From: Tritrichomonas foetus
Lineage: Eukaryota > Parabasalia > Tritrichomonadida > Tritrichomonadidae
Direction: 5' to 3'
DNA length: 64,000 bases
Assembly: GCA_001839685.1 (NCBI GenBank)
Contig: MLAK01000001.1
Location: forward strand, 342,869 to 406,868
Shown: piece after piece, positions 40,357-49,904 of the stretch
Layout of the letters: each line of letters begins with the position of its first letter
Numbering within the stretch: position 1 is the stretch's first letter
Translations under genes and position numbers: made by a program
Notes under the pieces: generated by a model
What the model saw: the letters and a program-made list of their open reading frames with translations, nothing else
Databases searched by the model: none
Told to the model about the DNA's origin: nothing

Positions 40357-40773
40357 TTACTCTTGCGTTTCTTTCCATTGGTTGTGACATTTGGTGCATT
40401 CAAGCATAAGGGTCATAGACTCTTCACCAGCGAGGGTTGGGGCCATAAAGAACACGCAGTCCACCCACTGGTCACATGTCTTGCAATGCCTTGATTCTCT
40501 CCTCAATGTTGGATCATCGGCAATTAATCTCCTTGATACGAATGAATCCTCTGTTGTTCTCTTTAAAACGTTAACGTAAACTCGGTTGTCGACGGCTGGC
40601 TCTTTTGTGTGACAGTGGGAGCAATAATATAAAAGACCATCACCAGAATCGGCATCTGGGATCATTGGAGTAAGCATGTTATTACATTCTCTGCAGTAGT
40701 GAATACCTGTACCAACGCTCCGCTGCTTTGGTTCTTCTGGATATTGGCTTTGAGTGAAAAGCTGAGAAGCCAT
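40357..40773 (-). CDS. RPB9: RNA polymerase II subunit RPB9
   Basis: A 138-residue protein with two zinc ribbons: Cys27/30 with Cys51/54 (YCRECNNMLTP, YYCSHC) and Cys97/100 with Cys126/129 (HCKTCDQW, CTKCHNQW). The block D-P-T-L-R-R and the two-ribbon spacing match RPB9, which sits at the jaw of RNA polymerase II and affects start-site choice, transcript cleavage and fidelity. The second ribbon has DQWVDCVFF where most species have C..C...E..F, and it lacks the usual Q-x-R-S-x-D-E hairpin that in RPB9 reads MQRSSGD-like; here the corresponding stretch is LAGEESMTLMLEC, so the acidic pair is kept as GEES. RPA12, RPC11 and TFIIS are less likely given two ribbons and length. Confidence 0.9.
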   Translation of the reverse strand: MASQLFTQSQYPEEPKQRSVGTGIHYCRECNNMLTPMIPDADSGDGLLYYCSHCHTKEPAVDNRVYVNVLKRTTEDSFVSRRLIADDPTLRRESRHCKTCDQWVDCVFFMAPTLAGEESMTLMLECTKCHNQWKETQE

Positions 40774-41345
40774 TCAAAAAAAATTTTAATCGATTAAATA
40801 GAGAGACCGTTTATAATCATCACTTAGTCAGAACCACATCTCGGAATTTAACTTAAAACAAAGTGAATTTTAATATCCCAACATATTTGTATGAAAATTT
40901 TAACAAAGCTGGTGGCTTTTTATCGAAATAATATCAAAATTTGAATCATCATTTTCATTTTAAAAAATGAATCATATACTAATAATAAGTAACATATGTA
41001 TAAATCATTTTCAATTTTATATGATGATCTCAAATTGATGCAAAGTCAAAATTACTCAGAATTCATTCGATGAATAAAAACAGATGATTTTTAGAGGAGA
41101 TATTCATATCATTTTAAGGAGAAATTCGTTAAAAAATCAAATGAGCAAAATCAAATGTACAAAAAAACTTAATAATTTGTTCACGAAATATTGGGGATGT
41201 TTTCAAATATATTTTAATCCATGAATGATAAAAATTAGATTTCATTCATGAATGAAATATTTTATCGCAATTTCTTTGGTTAGAATAAAAAATAAAAATC
41301 TAATGAGAAAAAAAAAAAATGAACGAAATGTATGAGAACATGTTT
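40774..41345. other. AT-rich intergenic spacer
   Basis: Between the EF-hand-fold gene and RPB9, both minus strand. Read on the minus strand, ATAAACGGTCTCTC lies just upstream of RPB9. No gene or repeat is seen. Confidence 0.4.
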
Positions 41346-41792
41346 TTATTGCCTGGCACCAGACAAATCAAAAATCTGTTGATAGTCTTCAAATAATATA
41401 GTGCTACTTAAATCCAAGCCCGCACGTCCAAGAAAATCTTCCGGTTCAATATCTAACTCAAAGAATTTAAAGATTTCAGTGAGTTTGTTCACATCAACAA
41501 CACCTTGCTGATTTTCTTTCCCGCCAAGTGCTTCAAATGATTGAATAACAAGTTGATTTAATTCTTTCTTTTCTTTTTCGTCTTTCTTTGCTGCATAAAT
41601 TTCACAAAATCTTTCAAAATTCACATCCCAGCTGTTATTTTCATTATACAGTTCGTCTGATTGAGCGGATATTCCTAATTCTCTAAGCGCATCGACAACT
41701 TCAAAGAGAGAGGCAGTATCTGTTGAGTTTCCTTTTGCACGATCGAAGGCGGCTTTTGCAGCTTCTTTGTCTTCTTGGTTAAAGTTGGGCAT
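41346..41792 (-). CDS. Calmodulin-fold protein with degenerate EF-hands
   Basis: A 148-residue acidic helical protein with calmodulin length and helix spacing (FNQEDKEAAKAAFDRAKGNS; ALRELGISAQSDEL; FERFCEIY; VIQSFEALGGKENQQGVVDV; FELDIEPEDF; FEDYQQIF). None of the four loops keeps the Asp/Asn/Glu ligands, so it should not bind Ca2+. This pattern is usual for essential or regulatory light chains of myosin-like motors and for other structural calmodulin relatives. Trichomonads are not known to have conventional myosins, so a cytoskeletal or enzyme-subunit role is more likely (inference). Confidence 0.75.
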   Translation of the reverse strand: MPNFNQEDKEAAKAAFDRAKGNSTDTASLFEVVDALRELGISAQSDELYNENNSWDVNFERFCEIYAAKKDEKEKKELNQLVIQSFEALGGKENQQGVVDVNKLTEIFKFFELDIEPEDFLGRAGLDLSSTILFEDYQQIFDLSGARQ

Positions 41793-42828
41793 CGAAAATC
41801 CAAGTTTGTAAACTTTTGAAAATTCAAATATTTAAAATAAAAAGTGGCATTTAACGTTTACTTTTAAAAGGTGAAGGAGATTCAATTCTTCACAAATCGT
41901 CTTTCACCTTGACATTGGATATTTGAGCGATCTAATTGTAATTTTTTTGGTGTCAATGGTTATATGGGAAACACTAACCAAGCTTGAGAAATATGTTTTC
42001 ACAGAAATAGCAATACTTGACGAATTTTGATTTTATGAATTATGTTTTCCAATAATAGTAATGATTAGAAAAATATATTAAATATAAATATCTATATTAT
42101 TATATTTTCCAACGATATACTTGTTAGCTACTCACGACTAATTCAAATATTAACATTCCGATTTGAATTCCATGTCATGAGTCATAACTAGAATCAAAAT
42201 AAGAAACATCTTTATTTATCATTCGTTATGGACAAAATTTGATAATATTTAAGACATCATATCATTGCTCATTTCTGTTGCAAATCTTATGTACGACTGA
42301 GATATCTATTCGTATAGTTTTCGGTTAATAAAACACTTCTTCCATTAATAATAATAAATTTAATCCAACAAGTCACAATAAAAACTCTACAAAAAAGAAA
42401 AAATTATAATATCCGTATTTTGTTACATTTTAATCAATGAGACACATGATTTGATTGCATAATATATGCTACAGAAATAATGACATATGATCTGAGATTT
42501 TTTCTTAAGAGAAGGAATAAAAAAAGAAGACAAAATTTAAATGTGAAAAAATCGTGAAAGAGATTAGAAAAATATTTTTGATTCAACTCTGTTGATTATA
42601 TCGTAGATATCCAAGATGAGTTACCACTGATGATGTATAGACTGATCCAAGACAGTAATGACATGTGATTCAAAAAGAGATTTAGTGCTTAAACTTTTTG
42701 ATAGATTTTCTGAGAATTGTTAATTTTTCATCGTTTTCTTTTGTATGAAATTTTTCGAGAAACCATTCAAATTTGACTCAGAATGAAGTGAATAAAACTC
42801 GAAAATTCAAAAATTCAATTCGATTAAA
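41793..42828. other. Divergent intergenic region, about 1 kb
   Basis: Between the EF-hand-fold gene (-) and the M20 gene (+); it holds both promoters. TTAACGTTTA at 41861-41870 is the nearest relative here of the TTAACGTAC motif. Otherwise AT-rich, with no gene or repeat seen. Confidence 0.45.
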
Positions 42829-44499
42829 ATGAGAAAAGCTATTGTAGCAGGTGTTGCAGGAGCTGTTGCTGTTGCAACGGGCGTAGCTATTTACAAAAAC
42901 ATGGATAACCACGGACCTTCTCAAGATGAGGATTTCGATATTGAGAAATTCAAATGGAAAGACCCAAACGAACTTACTGAACTTGATCGTCAAATTGCTG
43001 AACTCGCACAAAAATATTCGCCAGACGCTTTGCGCCTTCTTGCTGAACTTATCAGAATTCCAGCAGATCATTACGAAAAGGATCCTTTATGCGGCACATC
43101 AAATCATGAAACACCACGCCTTGATTACTTAAGACAGTTTATCATTGACAACGGAGCTGTCGAAAGCCCCGAAGATGTCAATTATGATGAATTTGGAAGC
43201 TTGGTGTGGACAGTTCGCGATAAAAGTGACAACACGCCATTAAATGATCTCAAGGTTGTTTATCTTGATGGCCATAGTGATACCGTCTTCCCACTTCGAG
43301 ATAATTGGCATAATGTTCTTGGTGAAGGCATCGATCCATTTAATGGTCTCACAGATGCCGCAAAAGTTGACGAAGAAGCAATGAAGAAAGAGCTGGGCTA
43401 CATTCCACCTAAAGATCAATGGGACCACTTATTATTCGGTCGAGGATCAGCCGACCAACTTCAAGGTGTTGTTTCACAAGTTTTCGTAACTAAGATCTTG
43501 CTAGAAACACGCGCACTTGGTTCGCTAAGAGGCGCAAAGGTTATATCTGTAGCAACTGTCGCTGAAGAAGACAATGATGGTGGCGCACCAATGCACATCA
43601 TGAGAAAACAACATCTTGAACAACACCAAGTGCCTGACTGTGTCATCATGACTGAAGGAACTGGAGATTTGGAACTTGGACCATGCGGAATCTACATCGG
43701 CCAACGTGGAAGGTGTCAAGTTGAAGTTGAAGTGATCGGAAAGAGTTGTCATGGATCCATGCCAAAAATGGGCATCAATCCTCTTGAATTTGGCGCTTTA
43801 ATCATCGCTGAAGCTACTGAACAAGCAAAAAGTGGTGTTTTTAAGGATCATAAATTCTTAGGAAAAGGAACTCGTACAGCATCAAAATGCTGGCTTGATA
43901 CACCTTCAGATTGCGCAGTTCCGGCAAAGTTTACATTCCGACTTGATCGTAGAATGACTCACGGAGAAGATGCAAGACTTGCAATTCGTGAAATTGAAGA
44001 ATTAAATTCTGTTAAACGTGCAAGAGCTTGTGGCTGTACAGTAAATATCAGAATTCCCAAGTACACTGAAAAAAGTCACAAAGGTGTTGCTGCTGATAAT
44101 GATGAAGATTATCTTGGCTGGATTACTCATCCAACTGATCCAGTCGTTCTTGCAGCTGTTGAATCATATAAGCGAACTGTTTCACCAAACGTCGAAGAGA
44201 AAGAAGTGTCACCTGAAAACATTCCGAAGAAACCGCGTGTGCAACGCTGGATCTTCTCAACTGATGGTGTTGGATATCCTATTTTGAAGGAGAATTTGAG
44301 ATTCTCCATCGAGAAAAAGCACTGGACATCTGTTGGTGATTATGTTCATCCGCCAATGTTTGGAATTGGCGCAGGATTTGAGCATCACTGCCATAAACTT
44401 GGTGAATACCTCCATCGTGACCATTTGTGGGCACCAATTGCTGTAATGGCAAGGTTCCCATCACTCTTTGTCCAACAACGTGAAGAACTCGGAAAGTAA
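42829..44499 (+). CDS. M20-family metallohydrolase with N-terminal membrane anchor
   Basis: A 556-residue zinc-dependent hydrolase of clan MH, family M20 (ArgE/DapE/CPG2/YgeY group), which cleaves amide bonds of small peptides or acylated amino acids. Metal and catalytic residues: GHSDTV (His149, Asp151), GRGSADQLQG (Asp209), AEED (Glu246 general base, Glu247 ligand) and a C-terminal GFEHHCHKLGEYLH block with the last His. The lid domain runs from GQRGRCQVEVEVIGKSCHGS onward. VAEEDNDGG and the GFEHHCHKLGE end look most like YgeY-type proteins. Residues 4-22 (AIVAGVAGAVAVATGVAIY) form a hydrophobic anchor or signal, so it may face the secretory lumen or sit in another membrane. At the position where many relatives have EPT it has TEGTGD. 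Confidence 0.9.
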   Translation: MRKAIVAGVAGAVAVATGVAIYKNMDNHGPSQDEDFDIEKFKWKDPNELTELDRQIAELAQKYSPDALRLLAELIRIPADHYEKDPLCGTSNHETPRLDYLRQFIIDNGAVESPEDVNYDEFGSLVWTVRDKSDNTPLNDLKVVYLDGHSDTVFPLRDNWHNVLGEGIDPFNGLTDAAKVDEEAMKKELGYIPPKDQWDHLLFGRGSADQLQGVVSQVFVTKILLETRALGSLRGAKVISVATVAEEDNDGGAPMHIMRKQHLEQHQVPDCVIMTEGTGDLELGPCGIYIGQRGRCQVEVEVIGKSCHGSMPKMGINPLEFGALIIAEATEQAKSGVFKDHKFLGKGTRTASKCWLDTPSDCAVPAKFTFRLDRRMTHGEDARLAIREIEELNSVKRARACGCTVNIRIPKYTEKSHKGVAADNDEDYLGWITHPTDPVVLAAVESYKRTVSPNVEEKEVSPENIPKKPRVQRWIFSTDGVGYPILKENLRFSIEKKHWTSVGDYVHPPMFGIGAGFEHHCHKLGEYLHRDHLWAPIAVMARFPSLFVQQREELGK

Positions 44500-44756
44500 A
44501 GTTTAATAATGAATTTTTTATCATCTTATTTGTTATTATTATTCGAAAGAACAATTGACAAAGAAAAGAATGACTCATCGAGAAAAAATAAAATACCAAT
44601 GATGAATGGTTTAAACTGATATTTGAGCACACTTGATGATCTAAAAAGATAACGTGATTTTCAAATAAGAATGAGAAAATTGCCGTCAAAGGAAAGATAA
44701 AAAATAAAAATTAAATATATATTCAGGAAATCAACAGTTTATAAAATAAAATAAAA

Positions 44757-44984
44757 TTAAAATTTGTTCGAAATAGCTGCAATAAAAACGACAATAGAGG
44801 CCATAATAACTAAAATATCAAACCATGGGACTTGCTTTTTGGCGGAGGTGATCGTTTGTTCGAGGTGGTTAATAGCATTTTGTAATTTTTGGATATTTTC
44901 TTGGTTTTGGTTAACATCATCAATCAGTTGGTTTAGTATTTCGTATTCATTGACTTCAATATTGTTTCCGGAACCCATATCCAT
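44757..44984 (-). CDS. Small tail-anchored, SNARE-like membrane protein
   Basis: A 75-residue protein from the first true ATG (44982-44984), MDMGSGNNIEVNEYEILNQL. One coiled-coil helix with heptads (LIDDVNQNQENIQKLQNAIN) leads into a C-terminal membrane span (WFDILVIMASIVVFIAAI) with only NKF behind it. This is the layout of a tail-anchored protein. The helix is short for a SNARE motif and lacks a clear central Gln/Arg layer, so Bet1-like SNARE, a small coiled-coil organelle receptor or another tail-anchored protein all remain possible. It overlaps no other gene and lies between the M20 gene (convergent) and the second SEP gene (divergent). Confidence 0.68.
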   Translation of the reverse strand: MDMGSGNNIEVNEYEILNQLIDDVNQNQENIQKLQNAINHLEQTITSAKKQVPWFDILVIMASIVVFIAAISNKF

Positions 44985-45726
44985 CGAAAAAATGTTGTTT
45001 TTTCTGGTGAGAGAAAAGGTCAAATATATGGTTAAATCTATGAAGGAAATATCTTCATGATATCTCAAGAATTATGAACCTCTGATTATTTTAAGTATAA
45101 TTAATAGATATCAATTCATTATTGTGCACCAAAGTAGCCGTAGTTAATAAACTTATTCAGTTTCAAATTTATCATGATATCTAATTGGTGCTCTTATCAT
45201 CAAATATTCATGTTATTGGTTTCAAAAGAGTTTAACCAAAAATCAATTATTTCAACTCCTTTACAAAGGGAAAATTTGATAAATTGGATAATTGTTGCAT
45301 CTGATACATAGTTTGACAAATAGACCAGAATCAATTTTGCCTCATTTTCTATTCACTATCCTTCTCTGAATTGATTGCTCCTTAAAAATAAGCATATTCG
45401 ATGAATGTTATTTGATAGTTTTTAAATTGGTGACACTAGAGTGAACAATATTGCCTTGATATTCATTCTTTAAATAATGTCTATCTTATCCAATTTTATG
45501 ATTATGTTGATTGATATCAATGAATTAGAAAATATTTAAGGATTATTCTTCTCTTGGTTATTGTCATAACAGAGATACTATTTTTTGAATAAAAAATAGA
45601 AATGAATCCCCAAAAATTAGGATATTACTTTTCATTTTTTTTTTGAATGGCGCGCTTTGGACACTTTTGAAATGATGAATTGAAACCTATCGTCGATTTA
45701 GACGTTAACCAATTTTTGTTTTTCAA
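44985..45726. other. Divergent intergenic region
   Basis: Holds the promoters of the tail-anchored gene (-) and SEP family member B (+). GACGTTAACC lies about 20 bases before the SEP start. AATGGCGCG near 45647, in a GC-poor setting, recurs near 49560. No gene is seen. Confidence 0.4.
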
Positions 45727-47913
45727 ATGGGAATCCAAAGCTCGTCAGTTGGCATACAAGACGAGATTTCCAAACCAGAAAACAAAAAGCAATTCATACT
45801 CAGTATTACAAGTAGCGATCCAAAACGGGCACAACCAATATCAGAGTCAATTCTTGCACGCTCGTATTCAGAAACAAAATACGCAATTTTTACGAAAGGG
45901 AAAACAAATAAGGTTCGATATTGGATGACAACTGAACTTTTTATCGTTGCGATGAATGTGGTAAATCCACCTATAGCCGAAAGCACCTTTTTACCGCACA
46001 GATTTCGAGATAATAAATTTGTATCCATTCATCTGGATCCATGCGCCTATTCAAACATGAATTTCTTTATGGAAAATTGCTCGAATTTATTACGACGAGA
46101 CGAATTCTTAAAACGAATCATTAAATTGAACAAAAATGTTGATCCGTTAATTTCCCCTTTAATTCAATCTTCAAAAATTCAACTTTTTGAGCTGCCTAGA
46201 TTATCACCTGCCATCCCAGTCAAAGTTGATGAGCCTGATTTGATGGCTGAAGAAGAAGATGATGTTTCAGGACCAGTTAATTTGAACTTAACTTCATCTT
46301 CACCTCCGCCATCACTGGCTTTCATTTCACCTTTGGCGAAATCTAAAAATGAACCTTCTTCTTCTTCTGTTTTTCCAGCTGTTTCTGAACCACAATCAAT
46401 GAATGATTCTACTATCGATTCATCAACATATGAAGCGCCTATTTCTGAACCAGCTTCAATGAATGATACATCAAGTGTTCTTGATCCAATTTCTGAGCCA
46501 TCTTCACTCGCTAGCCAGTCCCACGTTTTTTCTTCTTCTGTTTCTTCATCAACAACAAGAATGAGGGGAAGAAGACCTATTGTGCCAAAACGAAAGGTGA
46601 ATTTAAAAGAAATCAAATCAATACGAACTAAAGATGGTTTATCTTCGGAAATGCCTTCAATCGAATCGCCATTTTCAAATGAATCTGAAATTTCTTCAGT
46701 GTTTATCGAAGCTAGAAATCGAAAAGTGCGTCCTTTCAAAAAGCATCATAATTTAAGAGGAGATAGTAGTGCAACTGTGAGTGTGAGTGAATCATTCATG
46801 TCTGAAACTTCAATTGGTTCTAGAAGTTCTTCATCTTCAACGAAATCTAATCATTCTCGAAGATCACGTGCTTCGAAATCCTCCAAAATTGAATCTTCTC
46901 TTATTGAACATTCTTCAAAAATGGATTCTGAAAGATCGACAAAATCTAAAAGCTCGAAAAGCTCCCGAAGTTCCAGATCATCAAGACACTCGAGAGCTTC
47001 AAGTGCTGCAAGAAGTCCAAAAGAAAAACTAAAACCAATGGTTTCTGATGCATCGAAGAACTCAAAAGCATCTAGACATTCTCGAGCTTCAAGCGCTTCA
47101 AGAAGTTCGAAAAATTCAAAACTTTTACATCATTCAGAATCTTCCAAGAATTCTCAAAAAGCCAAATATATGAAATTTGATAGCGACTCGATTCAATCTG
47201 AAGGTTCATCATCAATAACACGTCCTGCACCAGATCTAAAATTCTCTCATGAAAGTGATAAACCACTTGTTTTCTATTCTGATGCTGATTCGTATTCAAA
47301 ACAATCTCAATCAAGGCGCAATATGAAAAAGAGGCAATTTTCCGATGTTAATGAGAATGATTCTGATTATTCACTCGATAAAACAAATCTCGATCATTAT
47401 GATGAAGATAGTATTGATCAAACAAACAAGGTTTCACCACGAACACGATCTTTATCAACTCGAAGCGCAAGCAGTAGAGTTATTGGAAAAGAAGTTGATC
47501 CATCATTGAGGCCTAAACCATCAAAGAATTCAGATGTAAGTGATACTTATACAGACGAAGTATTGGAGTTGTATAATCCTAATGAGAAAAATAAACAGAA
47601 ATCGATCATATATGATGAGGATACTTTAGATCAACCAACTTATAACACTGTTCGATCTACGGCAAGCAGCAGGAAAAATGAGTTTTTGACGCAGCTTCAA
47701 TCACAAAATCCTGATGACTCTGACAGAGATATACAAACAATGGAGCCAGCTGATAATGGAAAACTTTCTTTTGAGACAGAAAAAGCGTTAAATAATACTC
47801 TACCTGATATAGTGAAAACTGGATTGAGTTCATATGATGAATATTCATCTGACGATAAAAATGTTATACATGATCAATATTCTGATGAAGATGACTTTGC
47901 AATATTGGGATGA
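45727..47913 (+). CDS. Predicted N-myristoylated SEP-repeat protein (family member B)
   Basis: A 728-residue paralog of the protein at 13766-15451. It starts MGIQSSSVGI: Gly2 with Ser6 fits N-myristoylation. Residues about 15-140 align with member A (KRAQPISESILA, TKYAIFTKGK, TTELFIVAMNVVNPPI). Three SEP motifs follow (AVSEPQSMND, PISEPASMND, PISEPSSLAS; about 46380-46505), against about ten in member A. The rest is Ser/Arg/Lys-rich with two copies of SRHSRASSA[AS]RS and many basic Ser sites. The last ~180 residues are acidic and polar and end DEDDFAILG. No catalytic motif. Likely a membrane-associated scaffold or phospho-switch (inference). An alternative frame over 45680-45928 is a shadow. 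Confidence 0.82.
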   Translation: MGIQSSSVGIQDEISKPENKKQFILSITSSDPKRAQPISESILARSYSETKYAIFTKGKTNKVRYWMTTELFIVAMNVVNPPIAESTFLPHRFRDNKFVSIHLDPCAYSNMNFFMENCSNLLRRDEFLKRIIKLNKNVDPLISPLIQSSKIQLFELPRLSPAIPVKVDEPDLMAEEEDDVSGPVNLNLTSSSPPPSLAFISPLAKSKNEPSSSSVFPAVSEPQSMNDSTIDSSTYEAPISEPASMNDTSSVLDPISEPSSLASQSHVFSSSVSSSTTRMRGRRPIVPKRKVNLKEIKSIRTKDGLSSEMPSIESPFSNESEISSVFIEARNRKVRPFKKHHNLRGDSSATVSVSESFMSETSIGSRSSSSSTKSNHSRRSRASKSSKIESSLIEHSSKMDSERSTKSKSSKSSRSSRSSRHSRASSAARSPKEKLKPMVSDASKNSKASRHSRASSASRSSKNSKLLHHSESSKNSQKAKYMKFDSDSIQSEGSSSITRPAPDLKFSHESDKPLVFYSDADSYSKQSQSRRNMKKRQFSDVNENDSDYSLDKTNLDHYDEDSIDQTNKVSPRTRSLSTRSASSRVIGKEVDPSLRPKPSKNSDVSDTYTDEVLELYNPNEKNKQKSIIYDEDTLDQPTYNTVRSTASSRKNEFLTQLQSQNPDDSDRDIQTMEPADNGKLSFETEKALNNTLPDIVKTGLSSYDEYSSDDKNVIHDQYSDEDDFAILG

Positions 47914-48211
47914 TATTTTTGTTGTTATTTCTATCATAGATTAAATGTACTTTGCGTATTGTTATATTAAACTATATGTTGTTTGAATCATCCTATCATT
48001 TTAAATAGCTATTTATATCACTATCATGAAAATTTATTCTTGTGAAAGATTCTCTCCAATAAAAGATATGACATTTCTGGACAAAAAAAGAGGGCATTAA
48101 ATTAATATCACAGCCTTCTCTGAATTATCCTCTCACTCCTCCACATTTAGAAGTGTTGAATGACATATAAAGAAACTAAAATAAAGGAATAAATGAAAAA
48201 ATATGGTATTT
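47914..48211. other. Convergent 3' spacer
   Basis: AT-rich stretch between the ends of the second SEP gene (+) and the Phe-rich membrane protein gene (-). No gene or repeat is seen. Confidence 0.4.
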
Positions 48212-49501
48212 TTATTGTGTAGCTGTAGAATTCATTAATTCAACAAGTTCTCTGATGGCACGTAATTGTGCTTCGATGTTCTTGTACTTAGTCTCGAGAT
48301 CACCACAGCCTCCTGGTTGGTCCTGGCAGAGGTTGTCCCACCAGTTCTTGAGGCCATTTAATGTGAGTGATGAGAAGAAGAAGTAGATGAAGCCGATGAA
48401 GCGTCTGATCAAGTAAACAGGGAAGAGTACAATCCATTTGAGGACATTAAGAATGAAAGTGAAGAAGTTACGGAGGAATTCAACTGGAATGAATCTGATT
48501 TCGATCTTCTTGAGATGAATAATGAGCCAGTTGCAGAATCGTGGAATGTAGAGTAAGATGTTGTGAAGATGGAGGAAGATGTTTGCCAAGATATTGACGA
48601 CAAACAAGCAAAATCTGAGAAGGAGACCATAAAGATTTCCGAAAAAGCCATAAAGGTGGAAGAAACGAAGGACGTTACCAAGCACATGTGACAGATAGTC
48701 GAAAATCCATGTTGGAATTGAAATGAGGAATTTGATGAATTTGAATTCTTTGAGGTAAAGCCAAATTTTTCCAAAACTGAAATTGCCAAACAACCTTCCA
48801 AAGAATTCGCCAATTCTTGCAAATGAAACGAAGAAGCTAGTAAGGAGAATAATCAAATCATGTAATATTAATGATATGAAGTTGATAAGGTGGCTGATTC
48901 CTGGAAGATGAATAAAGATGTCGAATAATTTGAAAATAAACTGGCCAATCATATTGAAAAAGTCGAAGATGAATTTGAATGGAATTGAAAGGTAAAATCC
49001 AATTCGATTGAAAAAGTCGGCAAAGAAGACACAAATGTTGGTCAAAAGTGCTGCCAATGAGATTAAGAAAAAGTGCAACAAGCCAAAGAATTTATTTGGA
49101 ATGTATAAAATAATATTCATAAGTGGGCCTAAATAGAAGTCCAAGTAAAACTTAAGCTTGAGGAAAGCATCTTTGAGGAATCTAAGACGATCAAAAATGT
49201 TCAATAAGAATTTGAGTGATTGAGGGAAGAATTTCAATAACATTTCGAGATCAACGAGATTGTTTCCGATTCGTACTTTATGTTCTGGTTCTGGAAGAAT
49301 AGCGACGATAATTGTGGCGATAAAGAATGATACCAAAATTACTGATACTTCCCAAACCATCAGGCTTTTTTCTTTGTTTGCCCATTTGCGATGCTTGTAT
49401 TCGGTCATAATATCGGATATTGCACCGACAACCATCGAAATATAACGATCGGCTGTTGAAAGAAGATAGTTCATTTTTCGAAATAAAAAATGATCTTTCA
49501 T
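48212..49501 (-). CDS. Phe/Leu/Ile-rich membrane-associated protein of unknown function
   Basis: A 429-residue protein. After a polar start and one clear membrane span (about 50-68, VSVILVSFFIATIIVAILP), residues 85-395 are almost unbroken Phe/Leu/Ile-rich helices of 15-25 residues punctuated by Gly, Asn, Pro or basic residues (FFNRIGFYLSIPFKFIFDFF, FGKIWLYLKEFKFIKFLISI, FPVYLIRRFIGFIYFFFSSL). Many are amphipathic with Lys/Arg/His on one face rather than plain spans. A soluble tail with a GGCGD turn and a short coil closes it. The layout suggests repeated membrane-embedded hairpins, as in lipid-droplet or membrane-shaping proteins, but I do not recognise a family. A second ATG at codon 10 (49474) is an equal start candidate. 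Confidence 0.78.
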   Translation of the reverse strand: MKDHFLFRKMNYLLSTADRYISMVVGAISDIMTEYKHRKWANKEKSLMVWEVSVILVSFFIATIIVAILPEPEHKVRIGNNLVDLEMLLKFFPQSLKFLLNIFDRLRFLKDAFLKLKFYLDFYLGPLMNIILYIPNKFFGLLHFFLISLAALLTNICVFFADFFNRIGFYLSIPFKFIFDFFNMIGQFIFKLFDIFIHLPGISHLINFISLILHDLIILLTSFFVSFARIGEFFGRLFGNFSFGKIWLYLKEFKFIKFLISIPTWIFDYLSHVLGNVLRFFHLYGFFGNLYGLLLRFCLFVVNILANIFLHLHNILLYIPRFCNWLIIHLKKIEIRFIPVEFLRNFFTFILNVLKWIVLFPVYLIRRFIGFIYFFFSSLTLNGLKNWWDNLCQDQPGGCGDLETKYKNIEAQLRAIRELVELMNSTATQ

Positions 49502-49904
49502 TCACTTTTTCAAAAGATTCTAAAACGAATTGAGAGATAAATGGTTATATTTCTTAACGAATGGCGCGGTTAAATCATTTCACCATTCCTCAAATATTAA
49601 TGGTGAAAAAGCGATTACTAATGGTCAATTTGGAGTCCCATTTCCCAAAAAATTAGGCGCAATTTTCACCTCAGTGATATCTCTTATTAATATTGTTCAT
49701 TCACACTTACTCTTATGTCTGTCTGAATCATTTATACCTAATGTACTTAATTAGTTTCCTTTAAATTCAGATTTTCATTTCTCCAATTTGAAAAAAGAAT
49801 ATCTGAATGAAATATAAATAATTAAAGTCAAGTAATATAAAAATATATAAAATAATATTATAAATATATAGATAAAGTTCAATATGACATAGACAAAATA
49901 GATT
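49502..49904. other. AT-rich intergenic spacer
   Basis: Between the Phe-rich protein gene and the nuclease gene (both minus). A 74-codon frame (49530-49754) has no domain and is probably chance. AATGGCGCG occurs near 49560. Confidence 0.4.

Noticed and set aside
49530..49754. 74-codon plus-strand frame
   Set aside because: No domain and no paralog; it lies in the spacer upstream of the Phe-rich protein gene, and chance is the simplest explanation.
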